Source of the DNA: Acidimicrobiaceae bacterium
GTDB taxonomy: Bacteria; Actinomycetota; Acidimicrobiia; Acidimicrobiales; Palsa-688
Direction: 5' to 3'
Assembly (NCBI GenBank): GCA_003156795.1
Contig: PMHU01000032.1
Span: forward strand, 11,062 to 28,356
Length of the DNA: 17,295 bases
Part shown: positions 7,033 to 13,636 of the stretch, piece after piece
Numbering within the stretch: position 1 is the first letter of the stretch
How the letters are laid out: every line of letters starts with the position of its first letter
Translations under genes and position numbers: made by a program
Notes under the pieces: generated by a model
Seen by the model: only the letters and a program-made list of their open reading frames with translations
What the model was told of the DNA's origin: nothing
The model's database searches: none

Positions 7033-7478
7033 GCTTCGGAGCCGCCCGTGGGCGCCCACTCGGGGTCCAGCTGGCGGAGGAACACTGAGCAGCGCTCGGC
7101 TTCAGATGACTCCCCGATGGCGGCCGCCGCGTTTCTCAAGGCGTCCACGGCGCGCAGGAATCCCCGGTTGGTCTCGTGGATCCCTCGAACGTAACCGGAC
7201 CCCCTCCAGCCCGCCCCCCGCAAAGTGTCGAGGCCGCGGTGGTAGCCGACCCTGGCGTAGGCATAGGCCTCCACCGGGTCACGGGCCAGGACCGAGAGTC
7301 GGGCCCACCCGTCCAAATAGGTGGGGTGGGCCGCAACTACCTGGGCCACGGCGGCCCGGCGCTGCTCGATAGGGAGGGCCATGGCGCGGTCCAGTCCGGC
7401 CAGGGCCTCGGTCGGCGCCGGCGGCAGGACCGTTTCCGGTGGACCGGCGGTAAAAGGAACGGACGAGTCGTTGGGCAT
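7029..7478 (-). CDS. DUF3151-family protein
   Basis: A 149-residue protein starting at ATG 7478, with an alternative ATG at 7487 and open frame further upstream inside the HIT gene. Residues 41-149 carry the DUF3151 pattern: HPTYLDGWARLSVLA, then AYAYARVGYHRGLDTLRGAG (71-90), W91, and HETNRGFLRAVDAL (101-114) followed by AIGESSEAERC. The AYAYARxGYHRGLDxLR block and NRGFLR motif are distinctive of this actinobacterial helical-repeat family. The function is unknown; the helical hairpins resemble a TPR-like fold, which is inference. The first 35 residues are Pro/Thr-rich. The stop overlaps the SUFU start by 4 bp, so the two are probably translated together. It is divergent from the HIT gene with very little room for promoters. 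Confidence 0.88.
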   Translation of the reverse strand: MPNDSSVPFTAGPPETVLPPAPTEALAGLDRAMALPIEQRRAAVAQVVAAHPTYLDGWARLSVLARDPVEAYAYARVGYHRGLDTLRGAGWRGSGYVRGIHETNRGFLRAVDALRNAAAAIGESSEAERCSVFLRQLDPEWAPTGGSEA

Positions 7479-7509
7479 GGACTGCATCGTCGCGCGACGC
7501 TGGCTGGCT

Positions 7510-7968
7510 GTGAGCCCACCTGCGACGTGCGTCTTCGATGAGATAGCCAACGGAACCGCCGAGGCCCACATGGTCCTGGACGAACCCGACGTCGTCGCCT
7601 TCTTGGACGTTCGGCCCGTCTTCCCCGGCCACACCCTGATCGTCCCCCGCCGGCACTGGTCCACGATCGCAGACGTGCCCTGGGATCATCTCGGGCTTCT
7701 GCTTGATGCCGGCCGCCGGGTGGCGGCGGCCCAACGGGTGGCGCTGGGCGCCGAAGGGACCTTTTTCGGCCTCAACGATGTCGTCAGCCAGAGCGTGCCC
7801 CACGTCCACCTGCACGTCATACCCCGGCGCCGCAAGGACGGGCTGCGCGGCTTCTTCTGGCCCCGGACCCGCTATGGCGACGGCGCCGAGGCGGGATCGG
7901 TCGCCCGCAATTTGCGGGAGGCCCTGCCGCCAGCGGCCGGCGGCCCGCCCCGCCCGGCCGGCCCGTGA
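7510..7968 (+). CDS. HIT-family (histidine triad) nucleotide-binding protein
   Basis: A 152-residue protein from GTG 7510. The HIT family hydrolyses or transfers nucleoside monophosphate groups on dinucleotides or AMP-lysine/AMP-N substrates in the cytoplasm. Landmarks are CVFDEIANG (residues 7-15) and VVAFLDVRPVFPGHTLIVPRRH (28-49, the central strand-turn-strand). GLNDVVSQSVPHVHLHVIPR (87-106) carries the triad H98-x-H100-x-H102. The usual second cysteine of the N-terminal CxxC zinc pair is aspartate (CVFD), so that site is probably absent. GTG 7510 puts the first conserved cysteine at residue 7, as in relatives. ATG 7477 would add 11 residues but overlap the divergent DUF3151 start. There is no clear Shine-Dalgarno sequence. 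It ends 22 bp before the convergent tyrS stop. Confidence 0.88.
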   Translation: MSPPATCVFDEIANGTAEAHMVLDEPDVVAFLDVRPVFPGHTLIVPRRHWSTIADVPWDHLGLLLDAGRRVAAAQRVALGAEGTFFGLNDVVSQSVPHVHLHVIPRRRKDGLRGFFWPRTRYGDGAEAGSVARNLREALPPAAGGPPRPAGP

Positions 7969-7990
7969 ATCGCGTCGGCGCCCGTCCGGA

Positions 7991-9268
7991 TCATCCCTCT
8001 ACTTCCAGCACTTGCTGGTTGCGCTTGCCCACCCGCAGCACGATCCACCGTCCGTGCAGGGCGTCGGCTGGGACGATGGTCCGGTCGGCGTCGATCCGCT
8101 TACCGTTGAGGTACACCGACCCTTGAGCCAGGAGCCGCCGCGCCTCTCCATTCGACGAGGCCAGGCCGGATGAGGTGAGGGCGGCCACGATTTCTAAGCC
8201 GCTTTCGAGGGTTCCGCGGCCAACCGGCGTGGTCGGGGCATCGGCCAGAGCCCCCGCCAACGTGGCCGCGTCCAGTCCGGCGATGTCTTCGGTGAACAGC
8301 ACCGCGGCGGCTTGTACGGCCCGCCGCGCCTCGTCGGCGCCATGCACGCCAGCGGTGACCTCGAATGCCAGCGCCCTCTGCGCCTCACGGCGTTCGGGCC
8401 TCTCTGACGTGGCCGCATCCAACTCCTCGATCCGCTCTCGCGGCAGAAAGGTCAGCCGGCGTAGGTAAGGCCCGGCATCGCCGTCCTCGGTTCTCAGCCA
8501 GAACTGGAAGAAGGCGTACGGGCTGGTGCGACCCGGATCCAACCACACGTTGCCCCCTTCGCTCTTGCCGAACTTCGAGCCGTCCGCCTTGGTGATAAGC
8601 GGCGACGTCAGCCCGAACGCCCGGGCGCCCCTGAGGCGGCGGATCAGGTCGACCCCTTCGATGATGTTGCCCCACTGGTCGCTCCCGCCGAGTTGAAGCT
8701 CGCATCCGTACCGGTCGTACAGCTGCACGAAGTCCCAGGCTTGCAACAACATGTAGCTGAACTCGGTGAAGGAAAGACTCTGCTCCCTTCCTTCTAGGCG
8801 AGCCCGGACGGAGTCCTTGCGCACCATCTCGTTGACGCTGAAGTGCTTGCCGACGTCGCGCAGGAACTCGAGCAACCGGGCGCGGCCGAGCCACTCCTCG
8901 TTGTCGGCCAGGATGGCTTTCCCGTCGCCGCCCAAGTCGAGGTATAGCGACATCTGTGCCGCCATCGCCGTACGGTTGGCGTCCAGCTGAGCCGGGCTCA
9001 GCAGGTTGCGCTCGTCGCTCTTACCGCTCGGGTCGCCGATCATTCCCGTCCCGCCCCCGACCAGGGCGATGGGCCGGTGACCGGCGTCTTGGAATCGCCG
9101 CAGCAGGCACAGCTGCTGCAGGTGCCCCACGTGCAGGCTGTCGGCTGTGGGATCGAAGCCGATGTAGGCGACCAGACCGGCAACGTCGAGGCGCGGGGCC
9201 AGGGTCTCTTCGTCTGTCATCTGATGGACCAGGCCTCGCCAGCGCAGGTCCTCGAATAGGGAGGGCAC
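7991..9268 (-). CDS. tyrS: Tyrosyl-tRNA synthetase
   Basis: A class I aminoacyl-tRNA synthetase that charges tRNA-Tyr with tyrosine via tyrosyl-adenylate. It is 425 aa from GTG 9268, close to the usual bacterial length. Visible features are DLRWRGLVHQMTDEE near the N-terminus and YIGFDPTADSLHVGHL (residues 35-50) with the HIGH-type motif HVGH (46-49). GGGTGMIGDPSGKSDER lies at 71-87, QLGGSDQWGNI at 192-202, and the KMSKS-type loop KFGKS at 232-236. GRTSPYAFFQFW follows. A C-terminal S4 RNA-binding domain at about 355-420 contains LASSNGEARRLLAQGSVYLN. TTG 9295 or GTG 9289 would add 7-9 residues of unconserved sequence; 9268 is preferred because it gives the family N-terminus, although no strong Shine-Dalgarno sequence precedes it. 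A G-rich minisatellite lies about 50-130 bp upstream. Confidence 0.97.
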   Translation of the reverse strand: MPSLFEDLRWRGLVHQMTDEETLAPRLDVAGLVAYIGFDPTADSLHVGHLQQLCLLRRFQDAGHRPIALVGGGTGMIGDPSGKSDERNLLSPAQLDANRTAMAAQMSLYLDLGGDGKAILADNEEWLGRARLLEFLRDVGKHFSVNEMVRKDSVRARLEGREQSLSFTEFSYMLLQAWDFVQLYDRYGCELQLGGSDQWGNIIEGVDLIRRLRGARAFGLTSPLITKADGSKFGKSEGGNVWLDPGRTSPYAFFQFWLRTEDGDAGPYLRRLTFLPRERIEELDAATSERPERREAQRALAFEVTAGVHGADEARRAVQAAAVLFTEDIAGLDAATLAGALADAPTTPVGRGTLESGLEIVAALTSSGLASSNGEARRLLAQGSVYLNGKRIDADRTIVPADALHGRWIVLRVGKRNQQVLEVEG

Positions 9269-9316
9269 CGGCTTAGCCTGCCACGCCACTGCCAAGGGGT
9301 CGTCGGTTTAGGCGAC

Positions 9317-9400
9317 GTCAGGGGTTGGGCGTCAGGGGTTGGGCGTCAGGGGTTGGGCGTCAGGGGTTGGGCGTCAGGGGTTGGGCGGCAGGGCTGGGCC
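9317..9400. repeat. 14-bp G-rich tandem repeat (minisatellite) upstream of tyrS
   Basis: GTCAGGGGTTGGGC is repeated five times without change (9317-9386). A degenerate sixth copy follows, GGCAGGGCTGGGCC (9387-9400). The array fills much of the 144-bp gap between the diguanylate cyclase stop (9413) and the tyrS start (9268). Alternating GGGG and GGG runs on the plus strand could form G-quadruplexes. On the minus strand, the sense of tyrS, it reads as C-rich CCCAACCCC units. Perfect identity suggests recent or ongoing copy-number change. Unlike a CRISPR array, it has no unique spacers. Confidence 0.95.
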
Positions 9401-9412
9401 GGGCGCCCGCCG

Positions 9413-11023
9413 TCAGCAGGCGGTCTGGTGGATGTCGGGTCGACTGGTCGAGACGGTGTAGCGGTCGCGGCCGGCCCGCTTGGATTGGAACAGGGCCTCA
9501 TCAGCAGCCCCGACCAGCGCCAGCCCGTCAGTGGCGTTGAACGGCATGGTCGATATCCCCGCGCTGCAAGTGACCCCCTCGAGGTCGTCCCTCTCGCGTA
9601 TCGACTTGTTGATCCGCTCTACGACCCGAACGGCGTCGGGTTGGTCGCACCGGGGAAGCACCACCACGAACTCTTCACCGCCGTATCGCGCCACCGTGTC
9701 CATCTCTCTCACGGCGCCGGCCAAGACCTCGGCGACGGCTCGGAGGACCTCGTCGCCGGCCAAGTGGCCGCGAGTGTCGTTGACGGCTTTGAAGTGGTCC
9801 AGGTCAAACACGACCAGGCTCAGCGGCTCTTGAGATCGCTCCGACCGGCTCACTTCCTTCGCCAGGACCTGGTCGAACTCCCGCCGGTTGGCCAGGCCAG
9901 TCAGGCCATCGATTGCGGCCAGCCTCTCCCTTTCCGACAGGAGCCGGGCGTTGCGTAGAGACAGGGCGGCGTGGGCGGCGAACTGCGCCATGACGACCAG
10001 AGTCCTCCTGGGCAGGCGCGCCGTCATCGGGTTGCCGCCGTGCTCGAGGAGGACGATGCCCGAGTCGTTGCCGTCGACTTGGATCCCCAGGACGACGACG
10101 TTGGTGGCGCCGGGCAGGAGGCCAGCCGCGACCGGGTTTTCCTCGGCATCCAAGCTGCGCAGGAGGAGCGGCTCCCGAACCCCCCAGACCATGCCCGCGA
10201 TGCGATCGGCCCGGGCCAGGGGCGGAACCGGGGCGCTGACCGGGCCGGTCTCACGCGAGTCCAATAAGAGCCCGATGGGACGGGCCGCGTGCGTGCACCA
10301 GAGCGCGGCTCGGCGGAGGGAAAAGGCGCTGACCAAAGTGCCCAAGAGGATGGACAGGATCTCGTCCTCGCCGGTGACGCCTTCGAGCGCCGACGCCATC
10401 TCGGCCAGGGCTGCCATCTCAGCCTTGCTCCGGCGCAGCTCTCTTTCGCTGACGGAGGAGAAGAACGCAGTGCATATGGCCACCACCCAAAAGCCCATGA
10501 TGGCCAGGGCCGTCTGGGTCGCGGGCGGAGACGCAACCTGGTGCACCCCCAGAATGGACCCGATGCGACCCGAGAGCGACAGAGTCGGTATCACGACGAA
10601 CAGGAAGGAATCCCACAAGGCGATGCGGATGCCGGCTCGTTCGCTGGCCAAGAGTGTGACGGCGATGAGCTGCACCGCGAACAGCACGATCAGCGGGCTG
10701 CTCGGCCCCCCCGATGGGGTGGCCACGATCGCCAGGTAGACGGCGTCGAGGGGGAGGATCACCCTGTGGATCAGCATCCGGCCCGGCAAGTCGCTGCGCC
10801 GATACCATTCCGCGGCGGCGGCCATGACCAGGTAGGCGGCGCTGACCGGGCCGACCTGGATGATGCCGAACGCCAGCTGGCCCGACGCAAACAGGGCGCC
10901 CAGCACGACCAGCACGACCATGCCGATCCTGACGATCAACAGAAGGCCCAGCCGTTCGTCCAGGCTGGTGAGCTCGTGGGACACCGGCCGGGCCCGCCAC
11001 GCAGCCGCCTGCTCCTGGGTCAT
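9413..11023 (-). CDS. Membrane-bound diguanylate cyclase with GAF-like sensor region
   Basis: A 536-residue protein that makes the second messenger c-di-GMP from two GTP at the inner face of the membrane. Residues 26-190 hold about six hydrophobic segments (for example LLLIVRIGMVVLVVLGALFA and LIVLFAVQLIAVTLLA). Residues 190-215 form a linker helix, and about 216-360 a GAF-like domain. The GGDEF domain runs from about 367 to 525, with DGLTGLANRREF (372-383) and DLDHFKAVND (407-416) carrying metal-binding acids. The active site is YGGEEF (447-452). The inhibitory I-site RxxD (R439-D442) stands exactly five residues before GGEEF, so product inhibition is expected. Start is ATG 11023, overlapping the upstream stop as ATGA. 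There is no EAL domain. The coupled upstream gene encodes a membrane-anchored Thr/Pro-rich protein, possibly an input partner (inference). Confidence 0.95.
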   Translation of the reverse strand: MTQEQAAAWRARPVSHELTSLDERLGLLLIVRIGMVVLVVLGALFASGQLAFGIIQVGPVSAAYLVMAAAAEWYRRSDLPGRMLIHRVILPLDAVYLAIVATPSGGPSSPLIVLFAVQLIAVTLLASERAGIRIALWDSFLFVVIPTLSLSGRIGSILGVHQVASPPATQTALAIMGFWVVAICTAFFSSVSERELRRSKAEMAALAEMASALEGVTGEDEILSILLGTLVSAFSLRRAALWCTHAARPIGLLLDSRETGPVSAPVPPLARADRIAGMVWGVREPLLLRSLDAEENPVAAGLLPGATNVVVLGIQVDGNDSGIVLLEHGGNPMTARLPRRTLVVMAQFAAHAALSLRNARLLSERERLAAIDGLTGLANRREFDQVLAKEVSRSERSQEPLSLVVFDLDHFKAVNDTRGHLAGDEVLRAVAEVLAGAVREMDTVARYGGEEFVVVLPRCDQPDAVRVVERINKSIRERDDLEGVTCSAGISTMPFNATDGLALVGAADEALFQSKRAGRDRYTVSTSRPDIHQTAC

Positions 11024-11739
11024 TCGAATCCGACCGTGTCGTCGGCGTTTCGCTCCGGGGCGCGGGAGAGCTTGGGGTCACGGCGGTCGATGAGCGCCTG
11101 GCCGAGGACGAACAGGGTCACGGCGACGCCGAACAGAATGGGCACTTTGAGGTTGGTGGCCGCCTGCAGCGAAAGCCCTTTCCACCCGCCGCGGGCCAGC
11201 ACCATGGGCTCGTTGAAGACGCCTCCGACCAAGGGGGCGGACTTCGCCTTGGACTTTCCTACCGAGCCGTTGGCATGCGCCACGACAGTAGTGGTGGTCG
11301 TCGTCGAGCCCGGGGCGTTCTGGATCGCGGCCACGCCGTGGATCGGCGTGATGCCACCGAGGAGCGGGGAAGTTGCGGTGATCGGGGGTGGAGTCGACTG
11401 GGGCTTGGTGGTGGGTGGCGTGGTCGGCTGGGTGGTGGGCACCGTGGTGGCCGGGACGGTGGTGGTCGGCACCGTCGTGGTGGTGGGCGGCGGGCAGTCT
11501 CTCTTCCTGCACACCGGCTTGGTGGTGGTCGTGGTGGGGAACGTCGTGGTCGTCGTACGCTCCGGCAGGGTGATGATGGAGAGGGTGATCGGGGAACCGA
11601 TCGCGGGGTAACCACCGGCCGCGGCCGCCGGCCTCATCGCTTGGACGAACACGATTCCCGTCGCAGCCACGATAAGCAGCCCTGCGATACTTGTTGAGCG
11701 CCGCAGCGACCGACATCCCGGCGAGAACTTAGATTCCAC
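11020..11739 (-). CDS. Thr/Pro-rich membrane-anchored protein coupled to the diguanylate cyclase
   Basis: A 239-residue protein from GTG 11739. A basic N-terminus (CRSLRRST) precedes a hydrophobic segment at residues 17-35 (signal peptide or anchor) ending near AAAAGG. Residues 61-123 are a low-complexity Thr/Pro stretch (TTTTTFPTTTTT, TTQPTTPPTTKP), interrupted by two cysteines at 77 and 82 (VCRKRDC). A second Thr run is at 145-151. A second membrane segment lies at about 199-217 (VPILFGVAVTLFVLGQALI), followed by a short charged cytoplasmic tail. The likely topology puts the Thr/Pro stalk outside, where it could span the cell wall and be O-mannosylated (inference). The family is not recognised. 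Its stop overlaps the diguanylate cyclase start by 4 bp, so the products are probably made together. TATTCT lies 5 nt before the GTG and could be a leaderless-type -10. Confidence 0.8.
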   Translation of the reverse strand: MESKFSPGCRSLRRSTSIAGLLIVAATGIVFVQAMRPAAAAGGYPAIGSPITLSIITLPERTTTTTFPTTTTTKPVCRKRDCPPPTTTTVPTTTVPATTVPTTQPTTPPTTKPQSTPPPITATSPLLGGITPIHGVAAIQNAPGSTTTTTTVVAHANGSVGKSKAKSAPLVGGVFNEPMVLARGGWKGLSLQAATNLKVPILFGVAVTLFVLGQALIDRRDPKLSRAPERNADDTVGFE

Positions 11740-11883
11740 CGGTCAGAATATCGGCGCCAACCAGGGAATTCTTGAGCGTCAACCGAGCGCCCGGCGGGGC
11801 GCGGTGTACGCCCACTTTCGGACTCTTCCTGACCCGCCGGCGGTCGGGCTCGCCGAGGATGTCGGGACGCCAAGCCTACTGAC

Positions 11884-11898
11884 CAGTCACAATGACTG
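11884..11898. promoter_or_regulatory. Inverted repeat just upstream of mobA start
   Basis: CAGTCA-CAA-TGACTG is a perfect 6-bp inverted repeat with a 3-bp centre, ending one base before ATG 11900. It covers the expected -10/ribosome-binding position of mobA-fdhD and could be an operator. No Shine-Dalgarno sequence precedes the ATG, so the transcript may be nearly leaderless. The rest of the 160-bp gap (11740-11899) shows no further convincing element apart from the TATTCT near 11739. Confidence 0.4.
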
Positions 11899-11899
11899 A

Positions 11900-12478
11900 A
11901 TGGCCGCGGCTGGGATGCTCCTCACCGGTGGTGCCAGCAGCCGCATGGGCGTCGACAAGGCGTCTCTCGAATTCCGGGGTGTCCGCCTGGCCGACCGGAC
12001 GGCCCGCCTGCTCGAGGAGGTTGCGGACCCGACGGTCGAGGTGGGGCCGGGCTACACGCATCTCCAAGCAGCCCCCGATTTGGACCCGCGGCTCGGACCG
12101 CTGTCCGCCGTGGTCCGGGGCTTCGCGGCCATTCAAGCCATGGGCTGGACGGGGCCGGTGATAGTGGTGGCGACCGACCTCCCGCTCCTCACCGGCGGTC
12201 TGCTGGCTTGGCTGGCCGGCCACCCGTCGTCCCGCTCGGTCGTTCCTATCGACTCCCTGCGCCCTCAGCCCCTGTGCGCCCGTTACCAACCCGAAGACCT
12301 AGAGACGGCGGCGGATCTCTTCCGCGGCGGCACGAGGACCATGAGGGAGCTGCTCGCCGCCATCGACGCACTCCTGGTCGGGCCCGAGGAGTGGTCGCTA
12401 CCCGCCGGCCACCCGCTCGCCCTGGCCGACGCGGACACGCCCGCCGACGTCGAGCGGCTCAGGCAGGTCAACCGATGA
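11900..12478 (+). CDS. mobA: Molybdenum cofactor guanylyltransferase (MobA-like)
   Basis: A 192-residue NTP-transferase-fold protein. MobA adds GMP from GTP to molybdenum cofactor, producing the guanine dinucleotide form used by DMSO-reductase-family enzymes such as formate dehydrogenase. Landmarks are LLTGGASSRMGVDKASLEF (residues 7-25), the nucleotide-binding LxGGxSxRMGxDK loop. LGPLSAVVRGF (65-75) follows, and ATDLPLL (91-97) carries the metal-binding aspartate D93. CARYQPEDLETAADLF lies in the C-terminal half. The length matches bacterial MobA. Start is ATG 11900; another ATG at 11892 is in a different frame and lacks family motifs. The stop overlaps the fdhD start as ATGA, which strengthens the assignment. 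A related MocA/MobA-type cytidylyltransferase is a less likely alternative given the fdhD partner. Confidence 0.88.
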   Translation: MAAAGMLLTGGASSRMGVDKASLEFRGVRLADRTARLLEEVADPTVEVGPGYTHLQAAPDLDPRLGPLSAVVRGFAAIQAMGWTGPVIVVATDLPLLTGGLLAWLAGHPSSRSVVPIDSLRPQPLCARYQPEDLETAADLFRGGTRTMRELLAAIDALLVGPEEWSLPAGHPLALADADTPADVERLRQVNR

Positions 12479-13350
12479 GCAGCCCCAGGAGCGTCACGGT
12501 CGTTCGCGCCATCAAGGTGCGGCCCGGGAATCGCGCCGAAATGCCCGAGCACGTGGCGACCGAAGAGCCGATGGAGATCCGAGTCGGCGGGCCGGGCCAG
12601 GACCCGCGGCCGCTCGCGGTCACCATGCGCACGCCGGGCCACGACTTCGAGCTGGCCGTCGGGTTCGCGATAACAGAAGGCGTCACCGATCGGAACGGGG
12701 TGGTCTCGGTCAGCTATTGCCATGCTCCCCGCGACGCAGATTCCCGCGACGCGGAGGACGACCGCTACAACACGGTCTCGCTAAAGCTCAACCATACTTG
12801 GGAGCCTTGGGAACCGGCGCGCCTCTTCGCCGCATCTGCGAGCTGCGGTGTGTGCGGGAAGTCGTCCATCGCATCCGTGGAAGTCGGTTGCCCTCCGGTG
12901 CCGGCCGCGCCGCCCATCCCCGCTTCCATGGTGCCCCTGCTGCCGGACCGGCTCCGGTCGGCCCAGCGGATCTTCGACCGGACCGGCGGCCTCCACGCGG
13001 CCGGGCTGTTCGGCCCAGACGGCGTGTTGCGCTGCGCCCGGGAAGACGTCGGCCGACACAATGCGGTGGACAAAGTGATCGGCCACACGGTGATCGGCCA
13101 CACCGTGATCGGCCACACGGTGGCGGGTGCCGTGCTGGCCGGGTCGGTCCTGATGGTCTCCGGTCGGGTCAGCTTCGAAATCGTTCAGAAGGCCGCCGTC
13201 GCCGGGATCGGGACCATCGCCGCGGTATCGGCCCCGTCCAGCCTCGCCGTCGAGGCCGCCGAGCGCCTCGGGGTCGCCCTGATCGCATTCGTCAGGGGCG
13301 GGTCGTTCAACGTCTACTCCCACCCGGAGCGACTGCTGCTCGACGACTGA
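12475..13350 (+). CDS. fdhD: Formate dehydrogenase accessory sulfurtransferase FdhD
   Basis: A 291-residue protein that passes sulfur, via active-site cysteines, to the molybdenum cofactor of formate dehydrogenase, which is needed for its activity. Family blocks are EEPMEIRVGG (30-39), TMRTPGHDFELAVGFAITEG (50-69) and SASCGVCGKSSI (121-132), which holds the loop cysteines C124 and C127. CAREDVGRHNAVDKVIG (187-203), SGRVSFEIVQKA and the terminal NVYSHPERLLL complete the set. Start is ATG 12475, overlapping the mobA stop by 4 bp. Odd feature: residues 201-215 are three copies of VIGHT, encoded by a 15-bp DNA repeat, where relatives have one. This adds about ten residues in the region following the conserved DVGRHNAVDK block. 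No formate dehydrogenase structural gene is in the window. Confidence 0.95.
   Translation: MSSPRSVTVVRAIKVRPGNRAEMPEHVATEEPMEIRVGGPGQDPRPLAVTMRTPGHDFELAVGFAITEGVTDRNGVVSVSYCHAPRDADSRDAEDDRYNTVSLKLNHTWEPWEPARLFAASASCGVCGKSSIASVEVGCPPVPAAPPIPASMVPLLPDRLRSAQRIFDRTGGLHAAGLFGPDGVLRCAREDVGRHNAVDKVIGHTVIGHTVIGHTVAGAVLAGSVLMVSGRVSFEIVQKAAVAGIGTIAAVSAPSSLAVEAAERLGVALIAFVRGGSFNVYSHPERLLLDD
13075..13119 (+). repeat. 15-bp in-frame tandem repeat inside fdhD
   Basis: GTGATCGGCCACACG occurs three times head to tail (13075-13089, 13090-13104, 13105-13119). The middle copy ends in C rather than G, a synonymous change. The unit length is a multiple of three, so the frame is preserved and VIGHT is inserted repeatedly. 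Confidence 0.95.
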
Positions 13351-13636
13351 CCAGTAAGGGCTGAACCGCTCGCCGCCGGAGGTGGCTTCGCCCGCACGGA
13401 GCCGGCCCGGTCGCACCTCGGGATGTTGCGGGCGCGACCGGGCGCGCCTTTCCACTCTCGGAAGCAGATTCGCGGGTTTCCCTGCCTGGATGCTTCCGAG
13501 TGTGGAAACTCGCGCCCGAAGCGCGCCGAAGCGTCGCCCGCCCCGCTTTTACACCGTCGGATCGGCGTCCGACCGGAGTCCGACCGGAGCGCACGCCCAT
13601 CGGCGCTCCGCCCGGGGCGGCCGGAAGGGTCGGCGT
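13351..13636. other. Gene-free 286-bp convergent intergenic region, rich in inverted repeats
   Basis: This lies between the fdhD stop and the stop of the minus-strand cold-shock gene; open frames here show no recognisable protein features. Besides the large hairpin listed separately, there are IRs 13389-13396/13427-13434 (CGCCCGCA/TGCGGGCG) and 13405-13414/13434-13443 (GCCCGGTCGC/GCGACCGGGC). Two 11-bp direct repeats, GTCCGACCGGA, lie at 13567-13577 and 13578-13588. A short T-run (CTTTT) near 13547 follows a weak AAGCG/CGCTT stem. A bidirectional termination zone is the simplest reading. Confidence 0.6.
13440..13517. terminator. Long imperfect hairpin between fdhD and csp (terminator or structured RNA)
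   Basis: The 27-nt arm at 13440-13466 pairs with 13491-13517 at 24 of 27 positions. It has an outer stem GGGCGCG/CGCGCCC, a 2-bp internal mismatch, TTTCCAC/GTGGAAA, a single mismatch, and CTCGGAAGCA/TGCTTCCGAG. The 24-nt loop contains a further small stem, GCGGG/CCTGC (one G-U). The size is unusual for a simple terminator and no T-run follows closely on either strand. It sits downstream of both convergent genes, so bidirectional termination is plausible. A processed small RNA or a mobile repeat unit is an alternative. Confidence 0.6.

Noticed and set aside
9317..9400. CRISPR array
   Set aside because: Units are contiguous 14-mers with no spacers, and no cas genes are present.
9269..9412. T-box or other riboswitch in front of tyrS
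   Set aside because: No T-box consensus or specifier stem was seen; the gap is mostly minisatellite.
11892..12161. Alternative ATG frame overlapping the mobA start
   Set aside because: It has no nucleotide-binding motif; the frame from 11900 carries the full MobA signature.
11900..13350. A complete formate dehydrogenase locus
   Set aside because: Only the maturation genes mobA and fdhD are present; no catalytic subunit or iron-sulfur subunit is visible.
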